Of a stretch of DNA of 64,000 nucleotides, positions 50,036 through 58,934 are shown in pieces (position 1 is the first letter of the stretch; every line of letters begins with the position of its first letter). The DNA is taken from positions 6,633 to 70,632 of the forward strand of contig URII01000004.1 in assembly GCA_900547825.1 (NCBI GenBank), read 5' to 3'. A program made the position numbers and the translations under genes. The notes under the pieces were generated by a model that saw only the letters and a program-made list of their open reading frames with translations, was not told the origin of the DNA and did not search any database. This stretch comes from an uncultured Porphyromonadaceae bacterium (lineage in GTDB: Bacteria > Bacteroidota > Bacteroidia > Bacteroidales > Muribaculaceae).

Positions 50036-53000
50036 TCATTTAACGACTTTCAATGTGTGGACCTTCCCGTCAAGGGTGAATCTCACAACATAGACGCCTT
50101 TCACGAGGCCGTCAAGCGATATGTAGCCTTCGGCTTTGTCAGATGCAAACATCACTTTACCTGATATGTCGGCTATCATCACCCCGGTGGCCACTCCGTC
50201 GAAAGTCAGCGCTCCGGAAGTTCTGTCGAAACCTATACCGTCGGCCAGGATGTTGTCAATACCCACAGTAGATATGTATATGCCGAAACTGTTCACGGTC
50301 ACGGCTCCCTGACTGCGGGCATGGAGTCCGAAATTGAGAGCGCCGGCCGGCACATTCACCACAGTTTCCTCACCAGGTTCGGTATCATCGGCCTGTACAT
50401 CGAGTTCTGCAGGATCCACAGCTTTTATATATATCACGTCATTCTGCTTGCTGTTGATGTTGACTGCATCAGCCAGCACGGATACTGTAGCTATTTTCTG
50501 CATTCCCTCATATCCTGAAGTTGTTGAATAGCATACATCGAACTCATAAGGAGCAAAGTCCGTATTGCCGTATCCAAGGAACTCGCTTAACTTGATTTCA
50601 TAAGTCTTGCCCAACTCCAGTTCCACTTTAGGTGAGACTGCCCAATCATCGGGAGCGGCTGAGGTCTTGGTGATCTTGAGTCCGGTGCCAAAAACCTCCC
50701 ATGTGATATCACCATAAGGATAATACGACTGTTTATCACCGTCCACATTATATACACTCCACGTGGAGAATCCGTTGTCGGCCACTTCATAGGGCACTTG
50801 CAGGCCGCCGCCTATCCATTCCGAAACCACCTCCGGAGCAGCATCAGCCGATTTGCCTCCTTCCGAGTATATCTCAACACGATAGGTGTGGCAACCTGGT
50901 TCAGCCACTGAGTTGTCAACATATGTGGAAAGCTCGCCGGGAACAAGATTCTCATAGATGGAATCTATCTTCTCACCATTCCTGAATATGAGGGCATGGC
51001 TCAAGTCGGGAGTAACCCCGGGCACATTTGAAGTTGTAGGATTGCGCCATGTTACCGTAGCCGAAAGCACATAATCGGGAGCAGGCGTAACAGCGAGTTC
51101 CGACACAACATCGGGAACAAGTGTCAGGCGGTCAATAGTAACGCCATCAAGTGTCAATTGGTAGGAGGCATATGACAGTGAGGGCTGCGGAGTATCCATA
51201 CCCCAGGCAATCTGATATGTGCCGGCCTCATCAATTTTGAAGGCATAATCGGTGCTTGTTGAAGGATCGGATGTGGAATAGCTTGCACCGGGCTGCTTCT
51301 CCTCAAACTGAAGAAAAGTGATGCGGTCAGCGCTGTAAGCCCCGGCCTCAAGGACACCGACCTTATATGTGAGTTTCTGGTTCGATGTGCCACCTTTCAT
51401 AAAGAAGTTGACATGATAATAACCCGATTCGAGAACAACCTCGGGCGATATGATCCAGTCGTTGTAACGGCGCTCTCCTTCCACAGCGTCAGGCTGTGCG
51501 CATACGGCTGTTTCCGAAGCTGAACTTATAGCCCATGTCTTTCCATCGCCATTGGCATCCACAACATCCCATATCGCTACCGACGGATCATTATCCTTGA
51601 ATGTGGTGAAATATGGCAATGCCACCGTTTTCGGGCCGATCCATGTCGATGTCACCGACACTGCACCAGCTGTGGTTCCGGCTGTAGTTTCTGTAATGAC
51701 ATTAAATGTATATACCCCTGCCTCAAGCACTTCGGCAGTATACTCGGCTGTTCCGCCGGGAAGAGTGGCCAATACCTCGCCATCACATTCCACTTTTATA
51801 CGGTAATCCCCGGCTGCGATCGGATCGCCGGTGGTGGATTCAACAGGACAAGTCCATGTCAGAGTTGCCGTCAGAGCTTTTCCGGGATCCGGAGTAACGC
51901 TGAGTTCAGTCACCTTGGCGGGTGTCATTTCTGTAGCTTTAAGATTGAAATCCTTTATGCTGTAAGAGAACGACGATGGAGCCTTGCCATGTGTTCGGAA
52001 TGCGAAATAATAGGTGCCGGGTTCCTGAACCTTGAAGTCTACGGAAACCACATCTGTGTTGGTGTTGGTAAGAGGAAGGCTCTCATTCAAGCATGTTACC
52101 ATTCCCTCTATGGAACATTCCGTACCTTGCCATAATTCAAGTTTGGGCTGTGCCGTGGCGCTGCTCACATAGGCATTAGTGGATATATTGTAATATCCGG
52201 CTTCCGCAATCACAATGGGAGGCGAAATAAGCCAAAAGTCCTCCTGTTTGTTGCTCGTGCCGTAATAATAGGCATATCCTCCCAGAGAGTTCGACTGCCA
52301 TTTCCAGCGGTCAGTGGTCGATTCCTGTGCCTCACCTTTTATGGCAGTCCAGAAATCGTCGTAATCCGTCTGTTTGGCAAATGTAAGGGCTACAGGAAGC
52401 GTAAACGGCTCTATCGGACCGATATATTTGCCGGGATCGCAAGTAACCTTTTCGGACTTCACACCGGCCACTTTCACATCGATGGCATAAGTATGGAACC
52501 CGGGGGTGAGACCCAGAGCCTCGGTATCGTCATATGTAGTCAGAGTTTCGGTGAGTGTCACGAAAGGTGTCTCGGAATCATCGCGGTAAAGATTGATCTC
52601 TTCAATAGTCTGCTCTTCAGTAAAAGGTGTGCCGAGAGTGCTTTGCGTGGGATTTACCCAGTTAAGGGTTACCTTGAGTTCACGGTTCGGTGCAACAATA
52701 GCATTGAAACTTGAAGGCTTGGCCGGATAGAACACATTTTCAGTGATCATGAAGTCCGTAAGATACAGATTATACATGTTTTGATCCGAATAACACCAGA
52801 ATCCTACATGGTAAACTCCCGATTCCGCAGGAGTGAATGTGTCGGAATGCGGGGTCATGAAACCATTGGATTTATCAGCAAACTCAAACAGGGGTTCCGT
52901 GGCCTTGAAATTTTCAGGCGTAGGCTCCCCCTTGGCTATATAGGTGTTGAATTTCTCTATATAGTTATGGGTCTGATATTTATAAAGTATCTTATATTCT

Positions 53001-53836
53001 TTGCCTCCCTCAAGGTAGAATGCGGGAGAAATAAGCCAATCGTCAGCTGCCGACTGGCTGGCGTAAGGATATTTGGCACCTTTGGTGTCACCGGTCCATG
53101 TCTTGGCGTCATCATTGGCGTTCACCACAGTCCAAGCGGCATCAAGCGTGGAATTTTCCGCCAATTTCGATTCATACGGCAGCGGTGTGGTGTCATCAGG
53201 AGGAGTGACGGGATCGTCTGGTCCGGGGGTGACAGGCTGCGACTCGACCTCGGCTATGGCAAATGCCGACACCTGCGGGCATTTGATCATGTAATTGTAG
53301 CAGCGGAACGACAGATAGTAACTGCCCGCAGTCTCGACACTGAAAGTGACGCTTTCACTATTCCACGAAGCCTTATAGAAGCTCTGTCCGAGGTCAACAT
53401 ACGATTTCAACGTGCGTCCTGTAGAGAGGGCGCCCTCAGCATCATCAATTGGTGAAGTTACCAGCAACATAAGGTCCAGATTCTGGACCTGAACGGCGGC
53501 ATCGTTCCACACATTTAAATTATAAGTCACTTTGTAGGTCTTTCCGGCCTCCAGAGTAAACAGCGGCGAGATCAGGAATGAGTTGTAGTCTTCCGAGCCA
53601 TTATAATCCCATATACGTGCAGAATCATATTTCACACCACCCACTGTCGAGGTCTGCGAACCTGCTCCCATAACCCATGTAGAGGCTGTGGTTCCGGCAT
53701 TCTTCTTGGTCCAGCCGTCATCGTTTTTCACATCACCCAAGGCCGTGAAATTAGCCGGCCCGTAAGGCAACGCCACAGAGGCCCAGGCCAATGCCGGGAA
53801 TGCCAAAGCAGCGATTAAAGAGTAGATTTTTTTCAT
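50036..53836 (-). CDS. Giant secreted choice-of-anchor-J/Fn3 protein, paralogue C
   Basis: A 1266-residue exported protein with signal peptide MKKIYSLIAALAFPALAWA. At least five jelly-roll domains of choice-of-anchor-J type can be counted by their signatures: NSFLISPLF (near 86), ADDWLISPAF (near 265), EDFWLISPPI (near 535), YNDWIISPEV (near 805) and DDWAVSPKVE (near 1078). They are separated by Fn3-like segments (PAKVTELSVTPDPG and similar). The C-terminal 70 residues (GIDNILADGIGF, ending GVYVVRFTLDG and HTLKVVK) form a clear T9SS type A sorting domain. Unlike its neighbours it lacks the propeller-like N-terminus and CARDB segment. It has its own promoter and terminator. Confidence 0.88.
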   Translation of the reverse strand: MKKIYSLIAALAFPALAWASVALPYGPANFTALGDVKNDDGWTKKNAGTTASTWVMGAGSQTSTVGGVKYDSARIWDYNGSEDYNSFLISPLFTLEAGKTYKVTYNLNVWNDAAVQVQNLDLMLLVTSPIDDAEGALSTGRTLKSYVDLGQSFYKASWNSESVTFSVETAGSYYLSFRCYNYMIKCPQVSAFAIAEVESQPVTPGPDDPVTPPDDTTPLPYESKLAENSTLDAAWTVVNANDDAKTWTGDTKGAKYPYASQSAADDWLISPAFYLEGGKEYKILYKYQTHNYIEKFNTYIAKGEPTPENFKATEPLFEFADKSNGFMTPHSDTFTPAESGVYHVGFWCYSDQNMYNLYLTDFMITENVFYPAKPSSFNAIVAPNRELKVTLNWVNPTQSTLGTPFTEEQTIEEINLYRDDSETPFVTLTETLTTYDDTEALGLTPGFHTYAIDVKVAGVKSEKVTCDPGKYIGPIEPFTLPVALTFAKQTDYDDFWTAIKGEAQESTTDRWKWQSNSLGGYAYYYGTSNKQEDFWLISPPIVIAEAGYYNISTNAYVSSATAQPKLELWQGTECSIEGMVTCLNESLPLTNTNTDVVSVDFKVQEPGTYYFAFRTHGKAPSSFSYSIKDFNLKATEMTPAKVTELSVTPDPGKALTATLTWTCPVESTTGDPIAAGDYRIKVECDGEVLATLPGGTAEYTAEVLEAGVYTFNVITETTAGTTAGAVSVTSTWIGPKTVALPYFTTFKDNDPSVAIWDVVDANGDGKTWAISSASETAVCAQPDAVEGERRYNDWIISPEVVLESGYYHVNFFMKGGTSNQKLTYKVGVLEAGAYSADRITFLQFEEKQPGASYSTSDPSTSTDYAFKIDEAGTYQIAWGMDTPQPSLSYASYQLTLDGVTIDRLTLVPDVVSELAVTPAPDYVLSATVTWRNPTTSNVPGVTPDLSHALIFRNGEKIDSIYENLVPGELSTYVDNSVAEPGCHTYRVEIYSEGGKSADAAPEVVSEWIGGGLQVPYEVADNGFSTWSVYNVDGDKQSYYPYGDITWEVFGTGLKITKTSAAPDDWAVSPKVELELGKTYEIKLSEFLGYGNTDFAPYEFDVCYSTTSGYEGMQKIATVSVLADAVNINSKQNDVIYIKAVDPAELDVQADDTEPGEETVVNVPAGALNFGLHARSQGAVTVNSFGIYISTVGIDNILADGIGFDRTSGALTFDGVATGVMIADISGKVMFASDKAEGYISLDGLVKGVYVVRFTLDGKVHTLKVVK

Positions 53837-53882
53837 AGAACGGATTTATTAAATAAAATAATTTTTAGCATCATGTAACAGG

Positions 53883-53913
53883 CAAAAATAATTATATTAT
53901 TTAATATCCGCAA
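53883..53913 (-). promoter_or_regulatory. Promoter of paralogue C
   Basis: On the minus strand TTG (53911-53913), a 20-nt spacer and TATTTTTG (53883-53890). The rest of the 298-nt gap to 54134 is AT rich; I see no gene or strong hairpin in it. Confidence 0.65.
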
Positions 53914-54134
53914 TTTATAAGCCATGTTTTTTATCTTAATACCACACATTTGACAATTTTATATTAAAATTGCTTTGCAAAGCCTCCACACCGGCATATC
54001 TATTGTACTTTTTCTCAATTTTCCCCATAATTAGCCACATATTTTCCGGCCATAACGGTCAGAAAATCGAATTAACAGCCAAAATCAGCAAATTTTTCCA
54101 CAAGTTATGGATTAAAACATATGTCAGCAGGCAA

Positions 54135-54932
54135 TTATAACCATCCCAAAGCGGCAGTGCGCCCTGAAGCAACAAGCTCCGGACGGTGGACATCGCTGTT
54201 AACAATCAGAGTAACGCCGGCTTCCTTAAGCCGATCCACATATCTGCGCGACGGGAACATCCTGCCGCTATGGCCTGCATAGGCCTTGGTGTTTATCTCC
54301 ACCGCCACGCCGCCCGCAATAACCGCATCGACAAGCCCGTCGGCAAGCTTCCTGTACCAAAGCTCATTCTCTATTCCCGGACTGAAGTGCGAAGCATTGT
54401 GGCCAATCTTGTCAAGATGTCCTACAATGTCGAATCCGCCGGCTTCCACCATAGCCACCGAAGCTCGGTAGAACTCAGTGACCACATGGCGGATATCATT
54501 GGCGAAATACTTGGCCATCTTCAGGCGGAAACTGTCGAAACGTCCGTCAATATCCACATAACCGTCGGGGCCTTCGATAAAATGCACTGAACCTATCGTG
54601 TAATCAAGTCCTATCGATGCGAAATAAGGATTCGCCGGCCCCCAGTCCTTCCCGAGCCAGTCAACTTCCATACCGGCAAAAATATCTATCCGGTCACCAT
54701 ATACAGAGCGGAGCCGCCTTATCTCATCTAAATAAGCTGGCACATCCGCAGCCGCCATGTTGCATGGCGACTCTATAGGCAGCGGCGAATGAGGCGTGAA
54801 CCCGAAATAGCGCATCCCTGCGCCGATAGCGGCAACAAGAATCTCCTCCATCGGGGCATAGCCGTCGCAGAACTGCGTGTGGGAGTGGAAATTATAGTCA
54901 GGCGTTGACGATACTATCCGGGCGAAGTCCAT
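54135..54932 (-). CDS. PHP-domain phosphatase, histidinol-phosphatase-like
   Basis: A 265-residue PHP-family metal-dependent phosphoesterase from the ATG at 54932 (MDFARIVSSTPDYNFHSH), chosen because the upstream 9 residues lie inside the cstA frame. The metal-binding HSHTQFCDG motif is at about residues 15-23, followed by FGFTPHSPL (near 45), GMEVDWLG (near 85) and the late histidines in DIVGHLDKIGHN and VNSDVHRPE. HisJ/HisK-type members dephosphorylate L-histidinol phosphate; no other his gene is nearby, so another phosphorylated substrate is possible. It overlaps the end of cstA by 35 nt and is translationally coupled to it. Confidence 0.82.
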   Translation of the reverse strand: MDFARIVSSTPDYNFHSHTQFCDGYAPMEEILVAAIGAGMRYFGFTPHSPLPIESPCNMAAADVPAYLDEIRRLRSVYGDRIDIFAGMEVDWLGKDWGPANPYFASIGLDYTIGSVHFIEGPDGYVDIDGRFDSFRLKMAKYFANDIRHVVTEFYRASVAMVEAGGFDIVGHLDKIGHNASHFSPGIENELWYRKLADGLVDAVIAGGVAVEINTKAYAGHSGRMFPSRRYVDRLKEAGVTLIVNSDVHRPELVASGRTAALGWL

Positions 54933-56352
54933 ATTTACGCATAAAAACAAATGCCGCACCCGCCATGGCTATGATACCGCCGGCAAGCGATACCGCCCAT
55001 GGAAGCCCGATACCGTCGCCAGCCACGCCGTTGGGTGCGAAAAGAATATATGTGGTGCAAACACAGGTCATGAACATGGCCGGGAGCGCCGTTATGTAAA
55101 AATTACGTCCATGACGGGCTAAATAAACCGAACATGCCCACAATGTAAACACAGAGAGGGTTTGGTTGGTCCATGCGAAATACCGCCAGAGCACATCGAA
55201 ATTTATCTGCATGAGCAGAAACGTCACAGCTATGATGGGAAGCGTGACCAAGAGGCGTTTCCATAGGCTGCGCTGGTCGATGCCGAATGCGTCGGCAATA
55301 ATGAGCCGGAGTGAACGCATGGCAGTGTCGCCCGTGGTGATAGGTGCCGCAACCACGCCGAGCACAGCAAGTATGCCGCCGAAAGTACCGAGCCATGAGG
55401 TACAGATAGTATGTACAAGCGCACCTGCATCACTGCCGTTTTCGGCCATATAACCCGCCAGTCCGTCGTAACCGCCTGTAAATGCTATGGCTGCGGCAGC
55501 CCATATCAGAGCCACTATGCCTTCCGATATCATGGCACCGTAGAACACAAACCGGCCATGCCGTTCGGTCTTGAGGCAGCGGGCCATCATAGGCGACTGT
55601 GTGGCATGGAAACCCGATATGGCCCCGCAGGCTATCGACACGAACATCATAGGGAACACCGGAGCGTCCTCACCCATGGAATGTCGGTTGAAAAGTCCCT
55701 CGGCCATACCGTCAGGTATTGTGACGCCTGAAAACAGAAGATGCCACATTATGCCTACAGCCATAAACAGCAGCGCGAATCCGAACACCGGATAGAGATT
55801 GCCTATTAGTTTATCCACCGGCAGCAAAGTGGCCAATACATAATAAAGGAATATCACCGCAGCCCAGAACGTAACATCCATATAATCCGGGGTCATCATG
55901 CCGAGAAGTCCGGCCGGCGTTTTCACAAACACAGCCACTACCATAAGCAGCAACACTGAAGTCAACACCCCCATTATGCGTTTTATAGAGGTGCCGAGTT
56001 CAGTCCCCACCAGTTCGGGCAACGACTTGCCTCCTGAGCGCAACGAGATCATAGCCGATACGAAATCATGCACACCTCCGGCAAATATGGTGCCGAGCAC
56101 TATCCACAGAAATGCCGCGGGGCCATACATCACGCCCATTATAGCACCGAAAATCGGACCGACACCGGCTATATTCAGGAACTGTATAAGATAGACGCGC
56201 CATGTTGTCATGGGCACGAAATCCACGCCATCAGGCTGCTCGGCCGCAGGGGTGGGCCGCAGGCTGTCAACTTTAAACACGCGCTCCACAATCGTGCCAT
56301 AGATGAAATACCCGGCCACGAGCGCTATCAGCGAAATAATGAATGTGAACAT
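54898..56352 (-). CDS. Carbon starvation protein A (CstA family)
   Basis: A 484-residue inner-membrane protein with many hydrophobic segments. FLNIAGVGPIFGAIMGVMYGPAAFLWIVLG (about 58-87) and GVHDFVSAMISLRSGGKSLPELVG (about 92-115) are diagnostic of CstA, and FHATQSPMMARCL lies near residue 250. Known members import peptides or pyruvate; the E. coli proteins are longer (about 700), and this shorter form is usual in Bacteroidetes. It lies between a PD40 protein gene (31 nt upstream) and the PHP phosphatase. Substrate here is not settled. Confidence 0.88.
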   Translation of the reverse strand: MFTFIISLIALVAGYFIYGTIVERVFKVDSLRPTPAAEQPDGVDFVPMTTWRVYLIQFLNIAGVGPIFGAIMGVMYGPAAFLWIVLGTIFAGGVHDFVSAMISLRSGGKSLPELVGTELGTSIKRIMGVLTSVLLLMVVAVFVKTPAGLLGMMTPDYMDVTFWAAVIFLYYVLATLLPVDKLIGNLYPVFGFALLFMAVGIMWHLLFSGVTIPDGMAEGLFNRHSMGEDAPVFPMMFVSIACGAISGFHATQSPMMARCLKTERHGRFVFYGAMISEGIVALIWAAAAIAFTGGYDGLAGYMAENGSDAGALVHTICTSWLGTFGGILAVLGVVAAPITTGDTAMRSLRLIIADAFGIDQRSLWKRLLVTLPIIAVTFLLMQINFDVLWRYFAWTNQTLSVFTLWACSVYLARHGRNFYITALPAMFMTCVCTTYILFAPNGVAGDGIGLPWAVSLAGGIIAMAGAAFVFMRKYGLRPDSIVNA

Positions 56353-56383
56353 GCTGTGAATATGGAATTATCTGTAAGAAAAA

Positions 56384-57613
56384 TCATAATCCGTCGGCGG
56401 TTTCGGCTCTTACCGCATCGTTGGAAAGCGAACGCAGGCGGGGACGCAGCTGCTCAAGCCTGGCCTCGCTTTCGAGAATGCGCGCGCCCACACCACGGTC
56501 GCCCGTGCGGTACTTCCTGCGCAGCGCGTCAAGTTCTTCCTCCAACGCATCATATTGATCCTGCACACTGAGCAGATCGTGCATTATCTCCCGTGCCCGG
56601 GAATTGCGGAACTGGTCAAACCGGGTGTAAACCTTTCCTCCCGGCAGAGCGAAATAAAATTCAGCCTCTGCTTCGTGATGGGTCTCGCGGGAAGCGGCAG
56701 CTATGGCCGAACGCACAGCCGAATAATCCTTTCCCGGCTGCTGCGTGGCGGCGATAGAGGTCACCCGGGCCAACGCGCCGAGATCAGGAGTATCAGGAGA
56801 GTAGTTTTGGCGTAATTCACCGGGGATGAAAGTGTATATGGTGACACTGTCGCCCGGATGGTTACGGTCTGTCGCCCACCATCCTGCTCCTGTAAGATCA
56901 TCGATCACAAGCATGAAGTCGTCGTAAGGCGAATTATAGGGCATACCCACATTCTGCGGCTGGAGAAACGAGGTGCCGTCGCCCCGGCGCGACATGAATA
57001 TATCGTAACCGCCCATCGAATCATCGCCCGTGGCGCCATAATACAGTGTAACACCGTCGCTCAACATGAACGGAAAATTGACATCTCCGCCCGAGGCAAG
57101 CTCCCCTTCCACAGCAACAGCCGGGCTGGTGCTTCCGTCGGCGAGCAGATCGGCCGTCATGAGCTGCACGTTGCCCCCGGTGCTTCCCGAGCCCCACATA
57201 AACGATTGCCCGTCGGCAGTGGAGTATACGGAGGTGAACCCTGACGCGTCCAATCCCTTCGGAAGAAGTTCGGCAGGTGTGCCGATATGTCCCACAGAGG
57301 GTGACAGAGGTATATGACGGAAAAAATCAGCACGGCCTACCGTAACGCTGTCTATTATCTCTATGCGCTCCACACGGTCAAGCATCTCGCGGGCCCGCTC
57401 TGTCTCAGCCCGGAGCCGGTGACCTTCTTCAGGCATATCCTTACGGCTCCGGCGCAATTTCGACTCAAGTTTATCGAGAAGCTCATCGGCCTGATCGAAA
57501 TCATATTCAAGATAGGCTTTGCGGGCCTGAGTAAGCAACGGATCCGCCGCGCTCTGGCCCATTGCCAAAGGAGCGCACAGAACCATGACCAACGGAATTA
57601 TATATTTCAGCAT
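56384..57613 (-). CDS. Secreted PD40/WD40-like protein with TPR-like N-terminus
   Basis: A 409-residue exported protein from the ATG at 57613 (MLKYIIPLVMVLCAPLAMG, signal peptide); a 14-residue upstream extension was rejected for lack of a signal. Residues about 25-75 look TPR-like (ARKAYLEYDFDQADELLDKLESKL). Residues about 130-280 show PD40 beta-propeller repeats (GVTLYYGATGDDSMGGYDIFMSRRG, SPYDDFMLVIDDLTGAGWWATDR). The C-terminal 70 residues are coiled-coil (LLSVQDQYDALEEELDALRRKY). The TPR-PD40 order recalls PorE-like T9SS components, but no OmpA domain is present, so the match is only partial. It is first in a probable operon with cstA and the PHP gene. Confidence 0.75.
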   Translation of the reverse strand: MLKYIIPLVMVLCAPLAMGQSAADPLLTQARKAYLEYDFDQADELLDKLESKLRRSRKDMPEEGHRLRAETERAREMLDRVERIEIIDSVTVGRADFFRHIPLSPSVGHIGTPAELLPKGLDASGFTSVYSTADGQSFMWGSGSTGGNVQLMTADLLADGSTSPAVAVEGELASGGDVNFPFMLSDGVTLYYGATGDDSMGGYDIFMSRRGDGTSFLQPQNVGMPYNSPYDDFMLVIDDLTGAGWWATDRNHPGDSVTIYTFIPGELRQNYSPDTPDLGALARVTSIAATQQPGKDYSAVRSAIAAASRETHHEAEAEFYFALPGGKVYTRFDQFRNSRAREIMHDLLSVQDQYDALEEELDALRRKYRTGDRGVGARILESEARLEQLRPRLRSLSNDAVRAETADGL

Positions 57614-57652
57614 ATCGGTAAATAACGGTTCGGTCAATGTTAAAGTAATGGT

Positions 57653-57684
57653 CAAAGATACTCACTTTCCGCCAACCCGGCAAA
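57653..57684 (-). promoter_or_regulatory. Promoter of the PD40-cstA-PHP operon
   Basis: On the minus strand TTTG (57681-57684), a 20-nt spacer and TATCTTTG (57653-57660) match the consensus exactly. The ATG at 57613 is 40 nt downstream of the -7 box. Confidence 0.8.
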
Positions 57685-57734
57685 AAAATCTTACGGCACG
57701 TGGCCGCATAAGCCCCACATTAAATAAATTTCGT

Positions 57735-57742
57735 TAAATTTG
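57735..57742 (+). promoter_or_regulatory. Candidate -7 box of the DUF4105 gene
   Basis: TAAATTTG fits TAnnTTTG but ends only 4 nt before the ATG at 57747, which would make the transcript nearly leaderless. No TTTG lies at the expected upstream distance. Confidence 0.4.
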
Positions 57743-57746
57743 CAGG

Positions 57747-58904
57747 ATGAACCGTATTATTGTCCTTGTTCTCGCCCTTGCCGCATGCGTTGCCGCAACA
57801 GCCGTACCGTGTGACTCGGTAGTGTCCGTGAGCCTGCTCACATGCGCTCCGGGCTCTGACATATATGAGCTTGAGGGACACACGGCCCTGCGTTTCCGCA
57901 TGGCCGACTCCACCGACATCACAGTGCACTGGGGTGTGTTCGACTTCAACGCTCCGGCTTTTGTATACCGCTTTGTGAAAGGGGAGACTGACTATATGTG
58001 CGGAGCTTCCGACACAGAAAGATTTCTCGACTCCTACGATGTAGCGTCGCGCGACGTGTTTGAACAGGTGCTGAATCTCGGCCCTGAGGGCAACAAACGC
58101 CTTTACGAAGCCGTGTGCACTAATCTCCTGCCGCAGAACCGCGTTTACCGCTACAACTATGTGCTCGACAACTGCGCCACACGTCCGCTGGCCCTAATAG
58201 AGGATGCTGCCGGCGTGCCGGTGGAGATAGAGGAGGACTACCGCGAATCCACCACGTTCCGCCGCATGATGCGCGAATATCACCGCAACTATCCGTGGTA
58301 TCAGTTCGGCATTGACCTGGCCCTCGGATCAGGTATCGACCGGCCCATAACCAGGCGCGAGGAAGGGTTTGCCCCTGTCACCATGATGGAGATAGCAGGC
58401 AAAGCCCGCGTGAACGGACACCCGCTGACCTCTGAGGCCGTCAGGGTAGTGCAAGGATCCGCCGCCGGAGGCCCGAAGCCCCCTACCCCATGGCATCTTA
58501 CCCCACTTGCCGCGGGATGGGCCATATTCATAACCGGCGCCGCCGTAATAATCATAGCAAGAAGGCGACACCGCATGCCCCGGGTGCTTGAGACAATATA
58601 TTACACCATAGCGGGATTCGCAGGACTGGTACTGACATTCCTTATCTTCATCTCGGTGCATGAGGCCACATCACCCAACTGGCTTTACCTGTGGCTTAAT
58701 CCACTGTGCCTTGCAGGCGCCATACTCATATGGTTAAAAAAATGCAAGCAGGCGGTGGTTTGGTGGCAATTTATTAACTTTGCAGCAATTATAGCGTTAT
58801 GTGTCATAGCGGCAGCGGGAGTGCAGTCACTGAATTCCGCATTCTGGCCGCTTATGGCGCTTGATCTGTTGCTGTCAGTCAACCGTCTTACTTACCGCAA
58901 TTAA
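57747..58904 (+). CDS. DUF4105 membrane protein
   Basis: A 385-residue protein: signal peptide (about 1-20), a periplasmic DUF4105 domain (about 25-185) and a C-terminal membrane part with several hydrophobic segments from about residue 250 (LAAGWAIFITGAAVIIIARR; TIAGFAGLVLTFLIFIS; LWLNPLCLAGAILIWL; FAAIIALCVIAAAG). In the periplasmic domain ELEGHTALRF (near 40) and YNYVLDNCATRPLALIEDA (near 138) are conserved-looking, with His and Cys that could be catalytic; related DUF4105 proteins are thought to be thiol hydrolases. The alkaline-phosphatase-like gene starts 30 nt downstream, then secA, all on one strand. Confidence 0.82.
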   Translation: MNRIIVLVLALAACVAATAVPCDSVVSVSLLTCAPGSDIYELEGHTALRFRMADSTDITVHWGVFDFNAPAFVYRFVKGETDYMCGASDTERFLDSYDVASRDVFEQVLNLGPEGNKRLYEAVCTNLLPQNRVYRYNYVLDNCATRPLALIEDAAGVPVEIEEDYRESTTFRRMMREYHRNYPWYQFGIDLALGSGIDRPITRREEGFAPVTMMEIAGKARVNGHPLTSEAVRVVQGSAAGGPKPPTPWHLTPLAAGWAIFITGAAVIIIARRRHRMPRVLETIYYTIAGFAGLVLTFLIFISVHEATSPNWLYLWLNPLCLAGAILIWLKKCKQAVVWWQFINFAAIIALCVIAAAGVQSLNSAFWPLMALDLLLSVNRLTYRN

Positions 58905-58934
58905 CGCATAAACCCTTTACACCGCCCCCACGAA

